Assembly: GCA_964437365.1 (NCBI GenBank)
Contig: CAYTGM010000006.1
Location: 62,001-126,000 of the forward strand
Length of the DNA: 64,000 bases
Direction of reading: 5' to 3'
From: CAYTGM01 sp964437365
Lineage (GTDB): Bacteria > Sumerlaeota > Sumerlaeia > SLMS01
A program made the position numbers and the translations under genes. Shown here in pieces: positions 50,244-58,168 of this stretch. The notes beneath the pieces were generated by a model. The model was given only the letters and a program-made list of their open reading frames with translations. It did not search any database and was not told the DNA's origin. How positions within the stretch are numbered: the first letter of the stretch is position 1; every line of letters starts with the position of its first letter.

Positions 50244-50590
50244 GAGGTAGAACAGTTGTAGTAGAGACGTCGATCATGGGGTTTAAGCCCATGTTTTTCA
50301 GTGATTTGTGAATGAATCGGAAGAGTTTATAAGTCTGATTTGCAGGTGATTGATGACAAGGAGTATCCCACTCCTGGCCTTCGCCACTTAAATTTATGAA
50401 CTAATTATCAGGAAAAGCTGATTTTCCGGCCTTTTTGCTTGCATTCGGAGGGGTGGGGCCTTTTCTCTTTGGGCGCTTGCGGGTTGTGCAGCGTTTCACG
50501 GCCCCAGCCATTCCACACGCATTCTCAGGCGTTCCGCGGTTCCCTGATTTGACGCTCAAGTTAGGGTCGGAGTTGCAGACATGAGTCAAT

Positions 50591-50623
50591 GCGGAGGATT
50601 AAACCAAATAGCGGAGGTTCCGC
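50591..50623 (+). promoter_or_regulatory. Candidate rpsB translational switch
   Basis: GCGGAGG occurs at 50591-50597 and 50611-50617; TCCGC (50619-50623) directly precedes the ATG. TCCGC can pair with the second copy, forming GCGGA-ggt-TCCGC and hiding the SD, or with the first copy, freeing it. Confidence 0.5.
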
Positions 50624-51502
50624 ATGTCTAACGTTACTATGAAACAGCTTCTCGAAGCTGGGGTCCACTTCGGCCACCAAAGCCGTCGTTGGAATCCAAA
50701 AATGAAACCCTACATCTACACGGATCGTAACGGGATCTACATTATCGACCTGAAGAAGACTCTTCGTCTTCTCCGAGATGCGATCAAGTATGTCCGTGAC
50801 GAAGCAGCCCAGGGCAAGACTGTCCTTTTCGTCGGCACAAAGAAGCAGGCGAAAGACATCGTTCGCGACGGTGCCCAGGCAGCTAACATGTATTACATTA
50901 ACAACCGCTGGCTTGGGGGTCTTTTGACCAACTTCCAGACAGTTCGCAAATCAGTTCTTCGTCTTATCGAACTTGAGAAGATGTTCGAAGACGGCAGCAT
51001 CGAGCAGTACAAGAAGAAGGAACAGGCAATGCTGAACCGGGAGCGTCAGTCTCTCGATAAGAACCTTGGTGGTATCAAGGCAATGGATCGTCTTCCGGAC
51101 ATCGTTTTCGTTATCGATCCGTCTAAAGAGCACATTGCTGTTAAAGAAGCAACCAAGCTGAATATCCCGATCGTTGGTGTTGTAGATACGAACTGCGATC
51201 CTGATCCGATTACGCACGTTATTCCAGCAAACGACGATGCGATTCGCTCAATCAAACTGATGGTTACTCAAATGTCAGACGCTTGTATAGAAGGCCGTCA
51301 GACTCTTGAGGCAGTTGTTCAGGATGATGAAGATGGCGAAGCAATGATCGGCGTTCCGATGTCTGCTGAAGAGCTGAACCAGCACTTCGAAGTTTACGAT
51401 GCGGACAAGAAGCCAGGTGAAGAGGCTCCAGCAGCGGCTCCTGCCGAAGCGACAGCCCCTGCTGCTGAAGAGAAACCATCTGAAGAACCACAGAGTTCAT
51501 AA
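50624..51502 (+). CDS. rpsB: 30S ribosomal protein S2
   Basis: 292 residues. VTMKQLLEAGVHFGHQ, RWNPKMKPYIY and IVDTNCDPDPITHVIPAND (numbering about 175-200) are S2 signatures. The last 40 residues are an Ala/Pro/Glu-rich tail beyond the usual S2 core, probably disordered. It starts at ATG 50624 after GGAGG. It is followed by tsf, pyrH and frr, the classical order. A strong hairpin separates it from tsf, so part of the transcripts may end there. Confidence 0.97.
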   Translation: MSNVTMKQLLEAGVHFGHQSRRWNPKMKPYIYTDRNGIYIIDLKKTLRLLRDAIKYVRDEAAQGKTVLFVGTKKQAKDIVRDGAQAANMYYINNRWLGGLLTNFQTVRKSVLRLIELEKMFEDGSIEQYKKKEQAMLNRERQSLDKNLGGIKAMDRLPDIVFVIDPSKEHIAVKEATKLNIPIVGVVDTNCDPDPITHVIPANDDAIRSIKLMVTQMSDACIEGRQTLEAVVQDDEDGEAMIGVPMSAEELNQHFEVYDADKKPGEEAPAAAPAEATAPAAEEKPSEEPQSS

Positions 51503-51509
51503 ATATAAC

Positions 51510-51537
51510 GCCGGAGTGCCAGGTGCACTCCGGCTTT
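51510..51537 (+). terminator. Hairpin between rpsB and tsf (attenuator)
   Basis: GCCGGAGTGC-caggt-GCACTCCGGC, a perfect 10-bp stem followed by only TTT. The poor T-tract suggests partial read-through, consistent with the rpsB-tsf-pyrH-frr order. Confidence 0.7.
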
Positions 51538-51588
51538 AAACCGAACCATACATATAGACGAATACTCCAGTACAAGGAATCAGAGATT

Positions 51589-52476
51589 ATGGCAGCCACA
51601 ATTTCTGCAGGAATGGTAAAAGAACTGCGCGAGAAGTCAGGCGCAGGAATGATGGATTGTAAAAAAGCACTGACTGAAGCAAACGGCGACATGGACGCAG
51701 CGATGAAAGCTCTTCGCGAAAAGGGTATCGCAAAGGGAGAGAAGCGCGCTGACCGTGTTGCAGCTGAAGGTCTTGTTAGTTTTGCTCTTAATGACAACCA
51801 GACTGCTGGTGCTCTTGCAGAGCTTAACTCAGAGACAGACTTCGTTGCTCGTAACGACGAGTTTCAGGCTTGCGTGAAGGAATTTGCGGAGGTCGCTCTC
51901 GCTGAAAAGACAGAAAGTGCTGAAGCACTGGCGGCAAAGACAGCTCCCACTAGCGGCAAGACAATCAACGATGTGGTAACGGACCTCGTTGCGCGCATTG
52001 GTGAGAAGATTGAGCTTTCTGCAGCTGGTTATCTTGAAGGCGATGTCGTAACCGGTTATATACACCCTCCTGGAAAAATAGGTGTTATTATCGCCGCGAA
52101 ACTTGATGGCGCTGAGAAGAATGACACGATCAAAGGTGCTCTTAGAGATGCGGCAATGCACATTGCTGCTTCTGCGCCTCGCTTCCTCAAGGAAGACGAA
52201 GTTGACCAGGCAACGATGGACAACGAGCGTGAAATCTATCGTAATATTGCTCTTAAAGAAGGCAAACCTGAAAATATCGTCGACAAAATCGTTGATGGAA
52301 AGATGAAGTCGTTCTACAAAGACCACTGTCTTGTTGCTCAGCTCCACGTGATGGATAACAAGAAAACTGTTAAGCAGGTTCTTGATGAAGCAGCAAAAGA
52401 GGCTGGCGGTAAGATTGAAATCACTGGTTTTCACCGTTTTGCTGTTGGTGAAAAGGCTGAAAAGCCAGAAGAGTAA
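51589..52476 (+). CDS. tsf: Elongation factor Ts
   Basis: Exchanges GDP for GTP on EF-Tu. 295 residues from ATG 51589, the usual length. The N-terminus MVKELREKSGAGMMDCKKAL and the SETDFVARNDEF block are diagnostic. AAGGA lies about 11 nt upstream. An in-frame ATG at 51523 lies inside the terminator-like hairpin and is not preferred. Part of the rpsB operon, 61 bp before pyrH. Confidence 0.97.
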   Translation: MAATISAGMVKELREKSGAGMMDCKKALTEANGDMDAAMKALREKGIAKGEKRADRVAAEGLVSFALNDNQTAGALAELNSETDFVARNDEFQACVKEFAEVALAEKTESAEALAAKTAPTSGKTINDVVTDLVARIGEKIELSAAGYLEGDVVTGYIHPPGKIGVIIAAKLDGAEKNDTIKGALRDAAMHIAASAPRFLKEDEVDQATMDNEREIYRNIALKEGKPENIVDKIVDGKMKSFYKDHCLVAQLHVMDNKKTVKQVLDEAAKEAGGKIEITGFHRFAVGEKAEKPEE

Positions 52477-52536
52477 GCAACCCGCTGTAGTAACCTGAGT
52501 TAGATTCAACATCATTCGTCGTTTAGGAGCTGCTGC

Positions 52537-53307
52537 ATGAGTGCGGAAACATCCCCATCGAAATCAGAAGGATCTGTTGAAGGAAAAAAATCCTGCTACG
52601 ATCGAGTTCTTCTGAAGCTCAGCGGCGAGATGATGAAAGGTAAGGAGGCCTTCGGTTTAGACCGGGCCTCCGTTCTTTTTATAGCAGAGGAAATTAAGTC
52701 TGTCTATGACCTCGGCACAGAAGTGGGCGTGGTGATCGGCGGTGGAAACATCTTTCGGGGAACCAGCGAAGCTGCTGCACACATGATGCAGGCCGTTGCC
52801 GATCAAATCGGTATGCTGGCGACGATCATCAATGCATTAATGCTGCAGGACGCTCTCGAAGGGATGGGTGTTCCTACCCGGACCATGACGGCACTTCCCA
52901 TTCAGACCGTTGCGGAGACATACATTCGGCGACGCGCTTTACGCCACATGGAAAAAGGGCGTGTCGTGATCTTCGGCGGAGGAACAGGAAACCCTTTCTT
53001 CACGACAGACAGTGCTGCAGCACTGAGGGCAGCCGAGCTTGGCTGTAATGTTCTGCTGAAGGGAACGAAGGTGGACGGCGTGTATACCTCAGACCCTAAG
53101 AAGAACCCCGATGCCGAGTTGCTTTCCAACTGTACCTATCAGCGTGTCCTCCAGGAAAATCTGAAGGTAATGGATGCAGCCGCTATCGACCTCTGTCGCA
53201 GTAACGATGTCCCCTTGATTGTGTATAATTTAGGAGTTAAAGGCAACACGGCCAAAGTGGTTTGTGATGAGTCCGTGGGCACGCGAGTAACAGGAGAATC
53301 GAACTGA
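52537..53307 (+). CDS. pyrH: UMP kinase
   Basis: Phosphorylates UMP to UDP; hexameric amino-acid-kinase fold, feedback-inhibited by UTP in most bacteria. 256 residues. VLLKLSGEMM (P-loop-like first block), VVIGGGNIFRG, TDSAAALRAAELG and KVDGVYTSDPKKNPDA are conserved. The first 20 residues are a Ser/Lys/Glu-rich extension. The AGGAG at 52525 supports ATG 52537. Lies between tsf and frr in the conserved cluster. Confidence 0.97.
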   Translation: MSAETSPSKSEGSVEGKKSCYDRVLLKLSGEMMKGKEAFGLDRASVLFIAEEIKSVYDLGTEVGVVIGGGNIFRGTSEAAAHMMQAVADQIGMLATIINALMLQDALEGMGVPTRTMTALPIQTVAETYIRRRALRHMEKGRVVIFGGGTGNPFFTTDSAAALRAAELGCNVLLKGTKVDGVYTSDPKKNPDAELLSNCTYQRVLQENLKVMDAAAIDLCRSNDVPLIVYNLGVKGNTAKVVCDESVGTRVTGESN

Positions 53308-53308
53308 T

Positions 53309-53872
53309 ATGCAAGAAACAAAAGAACTCTTTAAAACAGCTGAATCGAAAATGCACCATGCTATTGAAGCAATGGAGCACCATTTCAATACCTTGAGAAC
53401 AGGGCGCGCATCAACCGCCCTGCTTGATGATATACGCGTTGATTCGTACGGACAGGAAGTTCCTGTTAACCAGGTGGCCAACATCGCCACGCCAGACGCG
53501 CGTACCATTGTCATCACACCATGGGACAAAAACCAGCTTGGTGCAATTGAGAAGGCTCTTCTAACTTCAGATCTTGGACTCAATCCCCAGAACGATGGCA
53601 AGCTGCTCCGCCTTTCGATTCCTCCACTGACAGAGGAAAGACGTAAGGAACTTGTGAAGATTGCTCACCAGATGGCTGAAGACGCACGAGTAGCAATTCG
53701 TAACGTTCGCAAGCACACGAAAGATGGGATCGATAAGCTGAAGAAAGATATCTCACTTAGCGATGATCTTGCTCACGATGCTCAGGATGAGCTACAGAAG
53801 ATCACAGACAAGTGGGTCAAGAAAGTAGACCAGGTTCTTGAAAAGAAAGAAAAGGAAATCATGGAGATTTAA
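53309..53872 (+). CDS. frr: Ribosome recycling factor
   Basis: Splits post-termination ribosomes with EF-G. 187 residues, the usual size. FNTLRTGRASTALLDDIRVDSYGQEVP and the C-terminal helix RKHTKDGIDKLKKD are diagnostic. It starts one base after the pyrH stop. Its own stop codon lies in a 9-bp inverted repeat and a strong terminator follows. Confidence 0.97.
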   Translation: MQETKELFKTAESKMHHAIEAMEHHFNTLRTGRASTALLDDIRVDSYGQEVPVNQVANIATPDARTIVITPWDKNQLGAIEKALLTSDLGLNPQNDGKLLRLSIPPLTEERRKELVKIAHQMAEDARVAIRNVRKHTKDGIDKLKKDISLSDDLAHDAQDELQKITDKWVKKVDQVLEKKEKEIMEI

Positions 53873-53937
53873 GAACTCGTTTTTGAGTTCTTAAAGCGAC
53901 TGAGCAGGGCGACACCACAGGTGCCGCCCTTTTTTTG
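53870..53937 (+). terminator. Double hairpin terminating the rpsB operon
   Basis: TAAGAACTC / GAGTTCTTA (53870-53893) overlaps the frr stop. Next GGGCGACACC-aca-GGTGCCGCCC (53907-53929, one mismatch) with seven T residues following. Confidence 0.85.
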
Positions 53938-53959
53938 TTTTGAAATACTTTGCTTAAGA

Positions 53960-55099
53960 TTACTTCTTCTTGCCAAGCTCTTTAGGGTTCAGCTTCTTCA
54001 ATGAAGCAGGAATAAAGAGCCCGTCCTTACGAATCAATTTACCATCAAAGTAGATCTCTCCCCCGCCATAATCTTTGCGCTGTATATTCACCATATCCCA
54101 ATGGAGAGCCGAGTTGTTTCCATTATTCGCTTCACCATAAGCCTGTCCCATCGCCATATGGAAGCTGCCAGCAATCTTTTCGTCGAAAAGTATATCGCGC
54201 ATGGGATGGAGAATGTGTGGATTAAAGGCGATTGAGAATTCACCGACATAGCGCGCACCGGGATCCTGGTCGAGTATCTTGTTCAGCTTCCTTGTCTGGT
54301 CCTTATTGGCGGCCTTTGCGTCCACAATCTTGCCCTTTTCAAATGTCAGCTGAATATTCTCAAAGGGTGATCCTGACCAGACAGTGGGAACGTTAAACAG
54401 GACTTCGCCCTCGACAGACTTCTTCACGGGTGCGGTAAAGCACTCGCCGTCGGGAATGTTGTGCCCGCCGCTGCAGGGTACCACGGGAATCTTCTTAATC
54501 GAGAGCGTTAAGTCAGTGCCCGGGCCTTTGATTTCAACCTTATCTGTTTTCTCCATGAGTTTCTTCAGAGGCTTGATAGCCCGCTCCATGGCGGCGTAAT
54601 CGACTGTACAGACGCGATAGTAGAAGTCAGCAAAGACTTCTCGAGGTTGAGAAGCCAGTTGAGCCATCGACGGCGTCGGATAGCGCAGAACAACCCAGCG
54701 AGTTTCATTCACGCGCTTATCTCGCACGGGATTGCCAAGAAACTTACCATAGAGGTCCATCTGCTTTTGGGGAATGTCAGAGTTCTCGAAGATGTTCTGG
54801 CTGCCTCGAATACCGATATAACAATCTGTTTCCTTAATCTGAGGGAACTCAAGCTTGTAGAGGTTCTTGAGAATTGTCTCATTGGCTCCATGAAGGAGTT
54901 TGCGCATGATTTCAGGCTCGACAAAGTTTAGGTAAGGCGCTGCGCCAGCCTTGATGACTTCCTCGTAAACGGCCTCTACAAGGCCTAGAGTTTCCACGCC
55001 AATAGCATTGATATATACTGTCTCGCCTTTTTTGACACGTGTTGAGTGTTTGACGAGGACCTTTGCGAGTTCCCTGTCTCTCAAATCAGTAATAGCCAT
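53960..55099 (-). CDS. M29 family aminopeptidase
   Basis: 379 residues. RELAKVLVKHSTRVKKGE, IGIRGSQN, ARYVGEFSIAFNPH and QAYGEANNGNNSALHWDMV (Glu, His ligands) are the conserved blocks of the thermophilic-type (AmpS/T) cobalt or zinc aminopeptidases, which release N-terminal residues from peptides in the cytoplasm. ATG 55099 follows AGGAAGAG. It is a single gene converging on frr. Confidence 0.9.
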   Translation of the reverse strand: MAITDLRDRELAKVLVKHSTRVKKGETVYINAIGVETLGLVEAVYEEVIKAGAAPYLNFVEPEIMRKLLHGANETILKNLYKLEFPQIKETDCYIGIRGSQNIFENSDIPQKQMDLYGKFLGNPVRDKRVNETRWVVLRYPTPSMAQLASQPREVFADFYYRVCTVDYAAMERAIKPLKKLMEKTDKVEIKGPGTDLTLSIKKIPVVPCSGGHNIPDGECFTAPVKKSVEGEVLFNVPTVWSGSPFENIQLTFEKGKIVDAKAANKDQTRKLNKILDQDPGARYVGEFSIAFNPHILHPMRDILFDEKIAGSFHMAMGQAYGEANNGNNSALHWDMVNIQRKDYGGGEIYFDGKLIRKDGLFIPASLKKLNPKELGKKK

Positions 55100-55196
55100 A
55101 AATTTCTCTTCCTGAATCAGAATCTTGAGTAAAGGCTTGAATCCAAGCCTGCACTTATCTTGGATGAAGAGGTGACGAATAGGCGAGCATAATCTT

Positions 55197-56168
55197 ATGG
55201 CAGAAAAGAAACGAAAAGGCAGTTACTACAACCGCGGCAAGAAACCTCGGAAACCAAGAAGTCTGATGAAGGCCTCAGACTGGGCGACACACGTCCCGGA
55301 AAAAGCCGACGACCTGAAGGTCGCTCGTGTTTACGTCAACTATGGAATTGAGAGTGGCGTTAATCTAGACGGTGAGCTGATCAGACTCGCAAACAGGCGG
55401 GGACTTCCCACTGTCGCTGGTGACCTGGTCTATACTGATGGCAAGACTGTTGAAGGAATTAAACCACGGGGAAAAGTCCTGGCTCGATTTGCAGACGAAG
55501 GTGGAGTCAGGTTGATTGCCTCACAATTGGATCAGGTAGGTCTTGTTGTGAGCGCTTCACTCCCTCCTCTCCATGAAGGCTTTGTTGATCGCTACCTGGT
55601 CTATTGTCGAATCGTTGAATTGCCTCTCATCATTATCGCGAATAAGATTGATGAGGAGATAGAAGGGTTTCAGGAACGGTTAGATCCATTCGAGAAAGCT
55701 GGAATCGAAATCGTCCGGATATCTGCCATCACCGGTGAAGGGATGGATGACCTTTGTGAGGTACTTGAACGTGGTATCACGGTGCTGTCTGGTCTGTCAG
55801 GGGTTGGAAAATCAACCCTTATCAATACGCTGCTGGATGAAGAAATACCAACTCAGGAAGTGAGCGGTGCTACTCTACGCGGACGTCATACAACAACCGC
55901 CGCTGAGGCCTATGAGTTTGAGGATACACTCATTATAGACACTCCTGGAATTAAGAAATTCGGATTTATCGGTGTCACAAAAGAGCAGGTCATCAAAGGG
56001 TTCCCGGAATTCCAACCCTTTGCAAGCGACTGTCGCTACGATGATTGCACTCATGAAGAATCCATCGAAGGGTGTGCGGTGGTTCAAGCCGTTGAACAAG
56101 GGGAAATAGACGAACGACGATATATCTCTTATCTCGATTTGATCGAGTCTATTGAAGAGACTTCTTAG
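55197..56168 (+). CDS. rsgA: Ribosome small subunit-dependent GTPase A
   Basis: Late 30S assembly GTPase. 323 residues. An OB-fold is followed by the circularly permuted GTPase: G4 NKID, G5 SAITGEG, G1 GLSGVGKSTL, G2 GRHTTT, G3 DTPGIKKFG. The zinc site is CRYDDCTHEESIEGC near residue 280. It opens with a basic, RNA-binding N-terminus (KKRKGSYYNRGKKPRKPR). The 3' end overlaps the convergent GMC gene by 20 bp. Confidence 0.96.
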   Translation: MAEKKRKGSYYNRGKKPRKPRSLMKASDWATHVPEKADDLKVARVYVNYGIESGVNLDGELIRLANRRGLPTVAGDLVYTDGKTVEGIKPRGKVLARFADEGGVRLIASQLDQVGLVVSASLPPLHEGFVDRYLVYCRIVELPLIIIANKIDEEIEGFQERLDPFEKAGIEIVRISAITGEGMDDLCEVLERGITVLSGLSGVGKSTLINTLLDEEIPTQEVSGATLRGRHTTTAAEAYEFEDTLIIDTPGIKKFGFIGVTKEQVIKGFPEFQPFASDCRYDDCTHEESIEGCAVVQAVEQGEIDERRYISYLDLIESIEETS

Positions 56169-57759
56169 TATATTCTTTCGCTATACGATGAGCGTTCGCC
56201 ATGATAGTAAAGGTCAGGCCCTTCGCGGGTAACGTCGGAAAACCACTCCCATCGACCACATAAACATTCTTCGTTCCGCTGATTGATCCATCGACTCGTG
56301 ACGTTAGAGTTTCTTCGTCCTTAGACATGGGAAGACTTCCGCCATAATGGATACTCGATCCGTGTCCTGGGTAAATCCGCTTCAGCGCATAGCATCCTAA
56401 TTTCCGGAAGGCTCGTGTAATCTTTTTCTCGGATTCCGCAATCTGCTGTTCTTGTCTTTGATCAAGTTCGTACTTCACTTCCAGCGAATTCTCTTTATTG
56501 TCGGAGCGATTCACCAACCTCATGGCCTTGTTGGAGGAAGGACAATCTTCATGGTGAATACCAAGAATCGTGAAGCTTGATTGCAATAGTCTGAAGATAG
56601 GGATCGCCTCCTTGATCGGAAGAGGTGCTTCCTTCAGAAGTTTAAAGTTCAAGAGGGAACGATAAGAGTACGCCTGAATCTGAACTGTTGGAGATCTGTT
56701 TTCTGGATCATTGAAGTATCCCATGAGCTGCGTCAGACTGTGACGAGGCCTCCGTGAGGATTTACCAAGTCTCGAAGGAAGAATGCAGGGGTAATAGGTA
56801 TAAGGGTTAGAGAGAATGGGAACTTCCGCATCAGGCATATCCAGTGACTGAAGCACAATACGAGTTGATCCAATGTTGCCTGCACCCAGAAAGACAGAGT
56901 CTGCCTGGAAGTTTTCTTTTTCACCCGTGTTAGTGTTGAGTGTGGAAATCGAGACTCCGTTTTCATCTTCAGAAAAGGACTTTACAAAATATCCACCTTT
57001 GAACTCGAAGTTCGAGAACCTCTTTAATTCCTCCACGGTGTATACAGGACGATAGACAGCTCTTTCATGATCGGACCAGAAGTCCATATCATGGTATGAA
57101 GCCGGCCCTCTCCCCCGGAATTCTTTCGTGGCCAGGGCGATCCTTGGAGCTCCGAGGGCTATGCCCGCCTCAGCCAGAGCAGACTTCTTACGAAGGTAGT
57201 TTCTATAGATCGCCTGCCCATTTCCATCCATGCACGCAGGCGGGAGCAAATAATCTGATAAGCCGAAGTAATCGGCGAGGTCATCATTGTCCGTACCAGC
57301 AATCCCGACTCTCTTCCCCACGACATCGTAGGCTTCCTCGAGATCACTCCGATTGATGGGCCAACTTTGAATATCAGAATCTATATATGCAGGAGTCGCT
57401 GCGCCCCACCCCGCGGCAAGACCACCGAGCGCGAGGCTCTGCAAAGCATGAAACCCCTCAGTTGCTATCATTTGATGCGCATCAAAATCTTTGCTGATAA
57501 ACTGTCTTGGTGGAGTTAATTGTGCGCCAACGCGGACTGGACCGAAGGGAACACCTTCGAAGTTTTCTCCAAGAAAGTACTTCCACTGGTCCACGTCGCT
57601 CTGACGAACTTTGAGGAAATCCTTCTCCGGTATTCTGTCCTTATATATTGTATCGGTGTTGGCAACATCCAGCATCGTCACATGAACACCTGCCTCGGCA
57701 AGCGTATAGGTGGCATGAACAGAGCCTGCCCCAGAACCGACAACGATGACTTTTCTCAT
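56149..57759 (-). CDS. GMC-type FAD oxidoreductase
   Basis: 536 residues from ATG 57759. The FAD site is VIVVGSGAGSVHATYTLAEAG; QSLALGGLAAGWGAATP is a typical GMC-like continuation. The C-terminal end GHGSSIHYGGSLPMS (catalytic His region) and VYVVDGSGFPTLPAKG match the GMC/cholesterol oxidase group. It would oxidise an alcohol or sugar; the acceptor is unknown. It overlaps the 133-residue gene upstream by ATGA (4 bp), so the two are translationally coupled and may work as a pair. Confidence 0.83.
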   Translation of the reverse strand: MRKVIVVGSGAGSVHATYTLAEAGVHVTMLDVANTDTIYKDRIPEKDFLKVRQSDVDQWKYFLGENFEGVPFGPVRVGAQLTPPRQFISKDFDAHQMIATEGFHALQSLALGGLAAGWGAATPAYIDSDIQSWPINRSDLEEAYDVVGKRVGIAGTDNDDLADYFGLSDYLLPPACMDGNGQAIYRNYLRKKSALAEAGIALGAPRIALATKEFRGRGPASYHDMDFWSDHERAVYRPVYTVEELKRFSNFEFKGGYFVKSFSEDENGVSISTLNTNTGEKENFQADSVFLGAGNIGSTRIVLQSLDMPDAEVPILSNPYTYYPCILPSRLGKSSRRPRHSLTQLMGYFNDPENRSPTVQIQAYSYRSLLNFKLLKEAPLPIKEAIPIFRLLQSSFTILGIHHEDCPSSNKAMRLVNRSDNKENSLEVKYELDQRQEQQIAESEKKITRAFRKLGCYALKRIYPGHGSSIHYGGSLPMSKDEETLTSRVDGSISGTKNVYVVDGSGFPTLPAKGLTFTIMANAHRIAKEYTKKSLQ

Positions 57760-58157
57760 TTTCTTGCAAGCACCCAACAAACCGGAATACCAGCGAGGAT
57801 CTTAAAGCCAGCGAAAACGCTATTCATCAAAAGGGTAAACAGGACATTAACAAGTCCTTGTTTTGCGGGCAGGAAAAGGTCTGTATAGAAGGGGCTGGCC
57901 TCGAGGATGGCGGTAAAAGCGATGAGTTTCTGTCTCAGCAAATGCTGGGGATTCATCAGAGGAAGCCCTGCATCTAATAGCGAGAGGAGAAGTCTCGATC
58001 TAATGGCCTTTGAAAGGGAAGGACTGAGTGACTGGCCAGTGAAAAGCTTTTCATTGGCAGAGATATATCTCTCGAGAATGCTGTCAGGAAGCTCTCCCAA
58101 GCCGAAATATTCGGCAAAGAGAATAGCTTCCCGTTTCAGCATCTGATTATCATTCAT
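57756..58157 (-). CDS. Small protein coupled to GMC oxidoreductase
   Basis: 133 residues. I do not recognise a family. The N-terminal half is helical (EYFGLGELPDSILERYISANEKLF), the C-terminal half has hydrophobic stretches (LVNVLFTLLMNSVFAGFKILAGIPVCWVLARK, cut here) that could be membrane-associated. Many GMC enzymes have a small helical partner (for example gluconate 2-dehydrogenase subunit 3), and this gene sits in that place with a 4-bp overlap. Whether it is homologous is unknown. It lies 11 bp after lysC. Confidence 0.7.
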   Translation of the reverse strand: MNDNQMLKREAILFAEYFGLGELPDSILERYISANEKLFTGQSLSPSLSKAIRSRLLLSLLDAGLPLMNPQHLLRQKLIAFTAILEASPFYTDLFLPAKQGLVNVLFTLLMNSVFAGFKILAGIPVCWVLARK

Positions 58158-58168
58158 GACGATGTGCT

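Larger units (their letters stand above)
49786..50623. other. Repeat-rich noncoding region between rpsU and rpsB
   Basis: About 840 bp with no supported gene. It contains two direct 23-bp repeats with an inverted third copy, a perfect 12-bp inverted repeat, further small hairpins such as AGGAGT-atccc-ACTCCT near 50360 and GGAAAA-gctga-TTTTCC near 50411, and the rpsB leader. The lone open stretch at 50401-50589 (minus) has a TTG start without ribosome-binding site. Confidence 0.6.

Noticed and set aside
50401..50589. 62-codon basic open frame on the minus strand
   Set aside because: TTG start without ribosome-binding site, low-complexity Lys/Pro tail, and it overlaps the leader region of rpsB.
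51829..52515. 228-codon open frame opposite tsf
   Set aside because: Fully antisense to a conserved gene and without recognisable domains.
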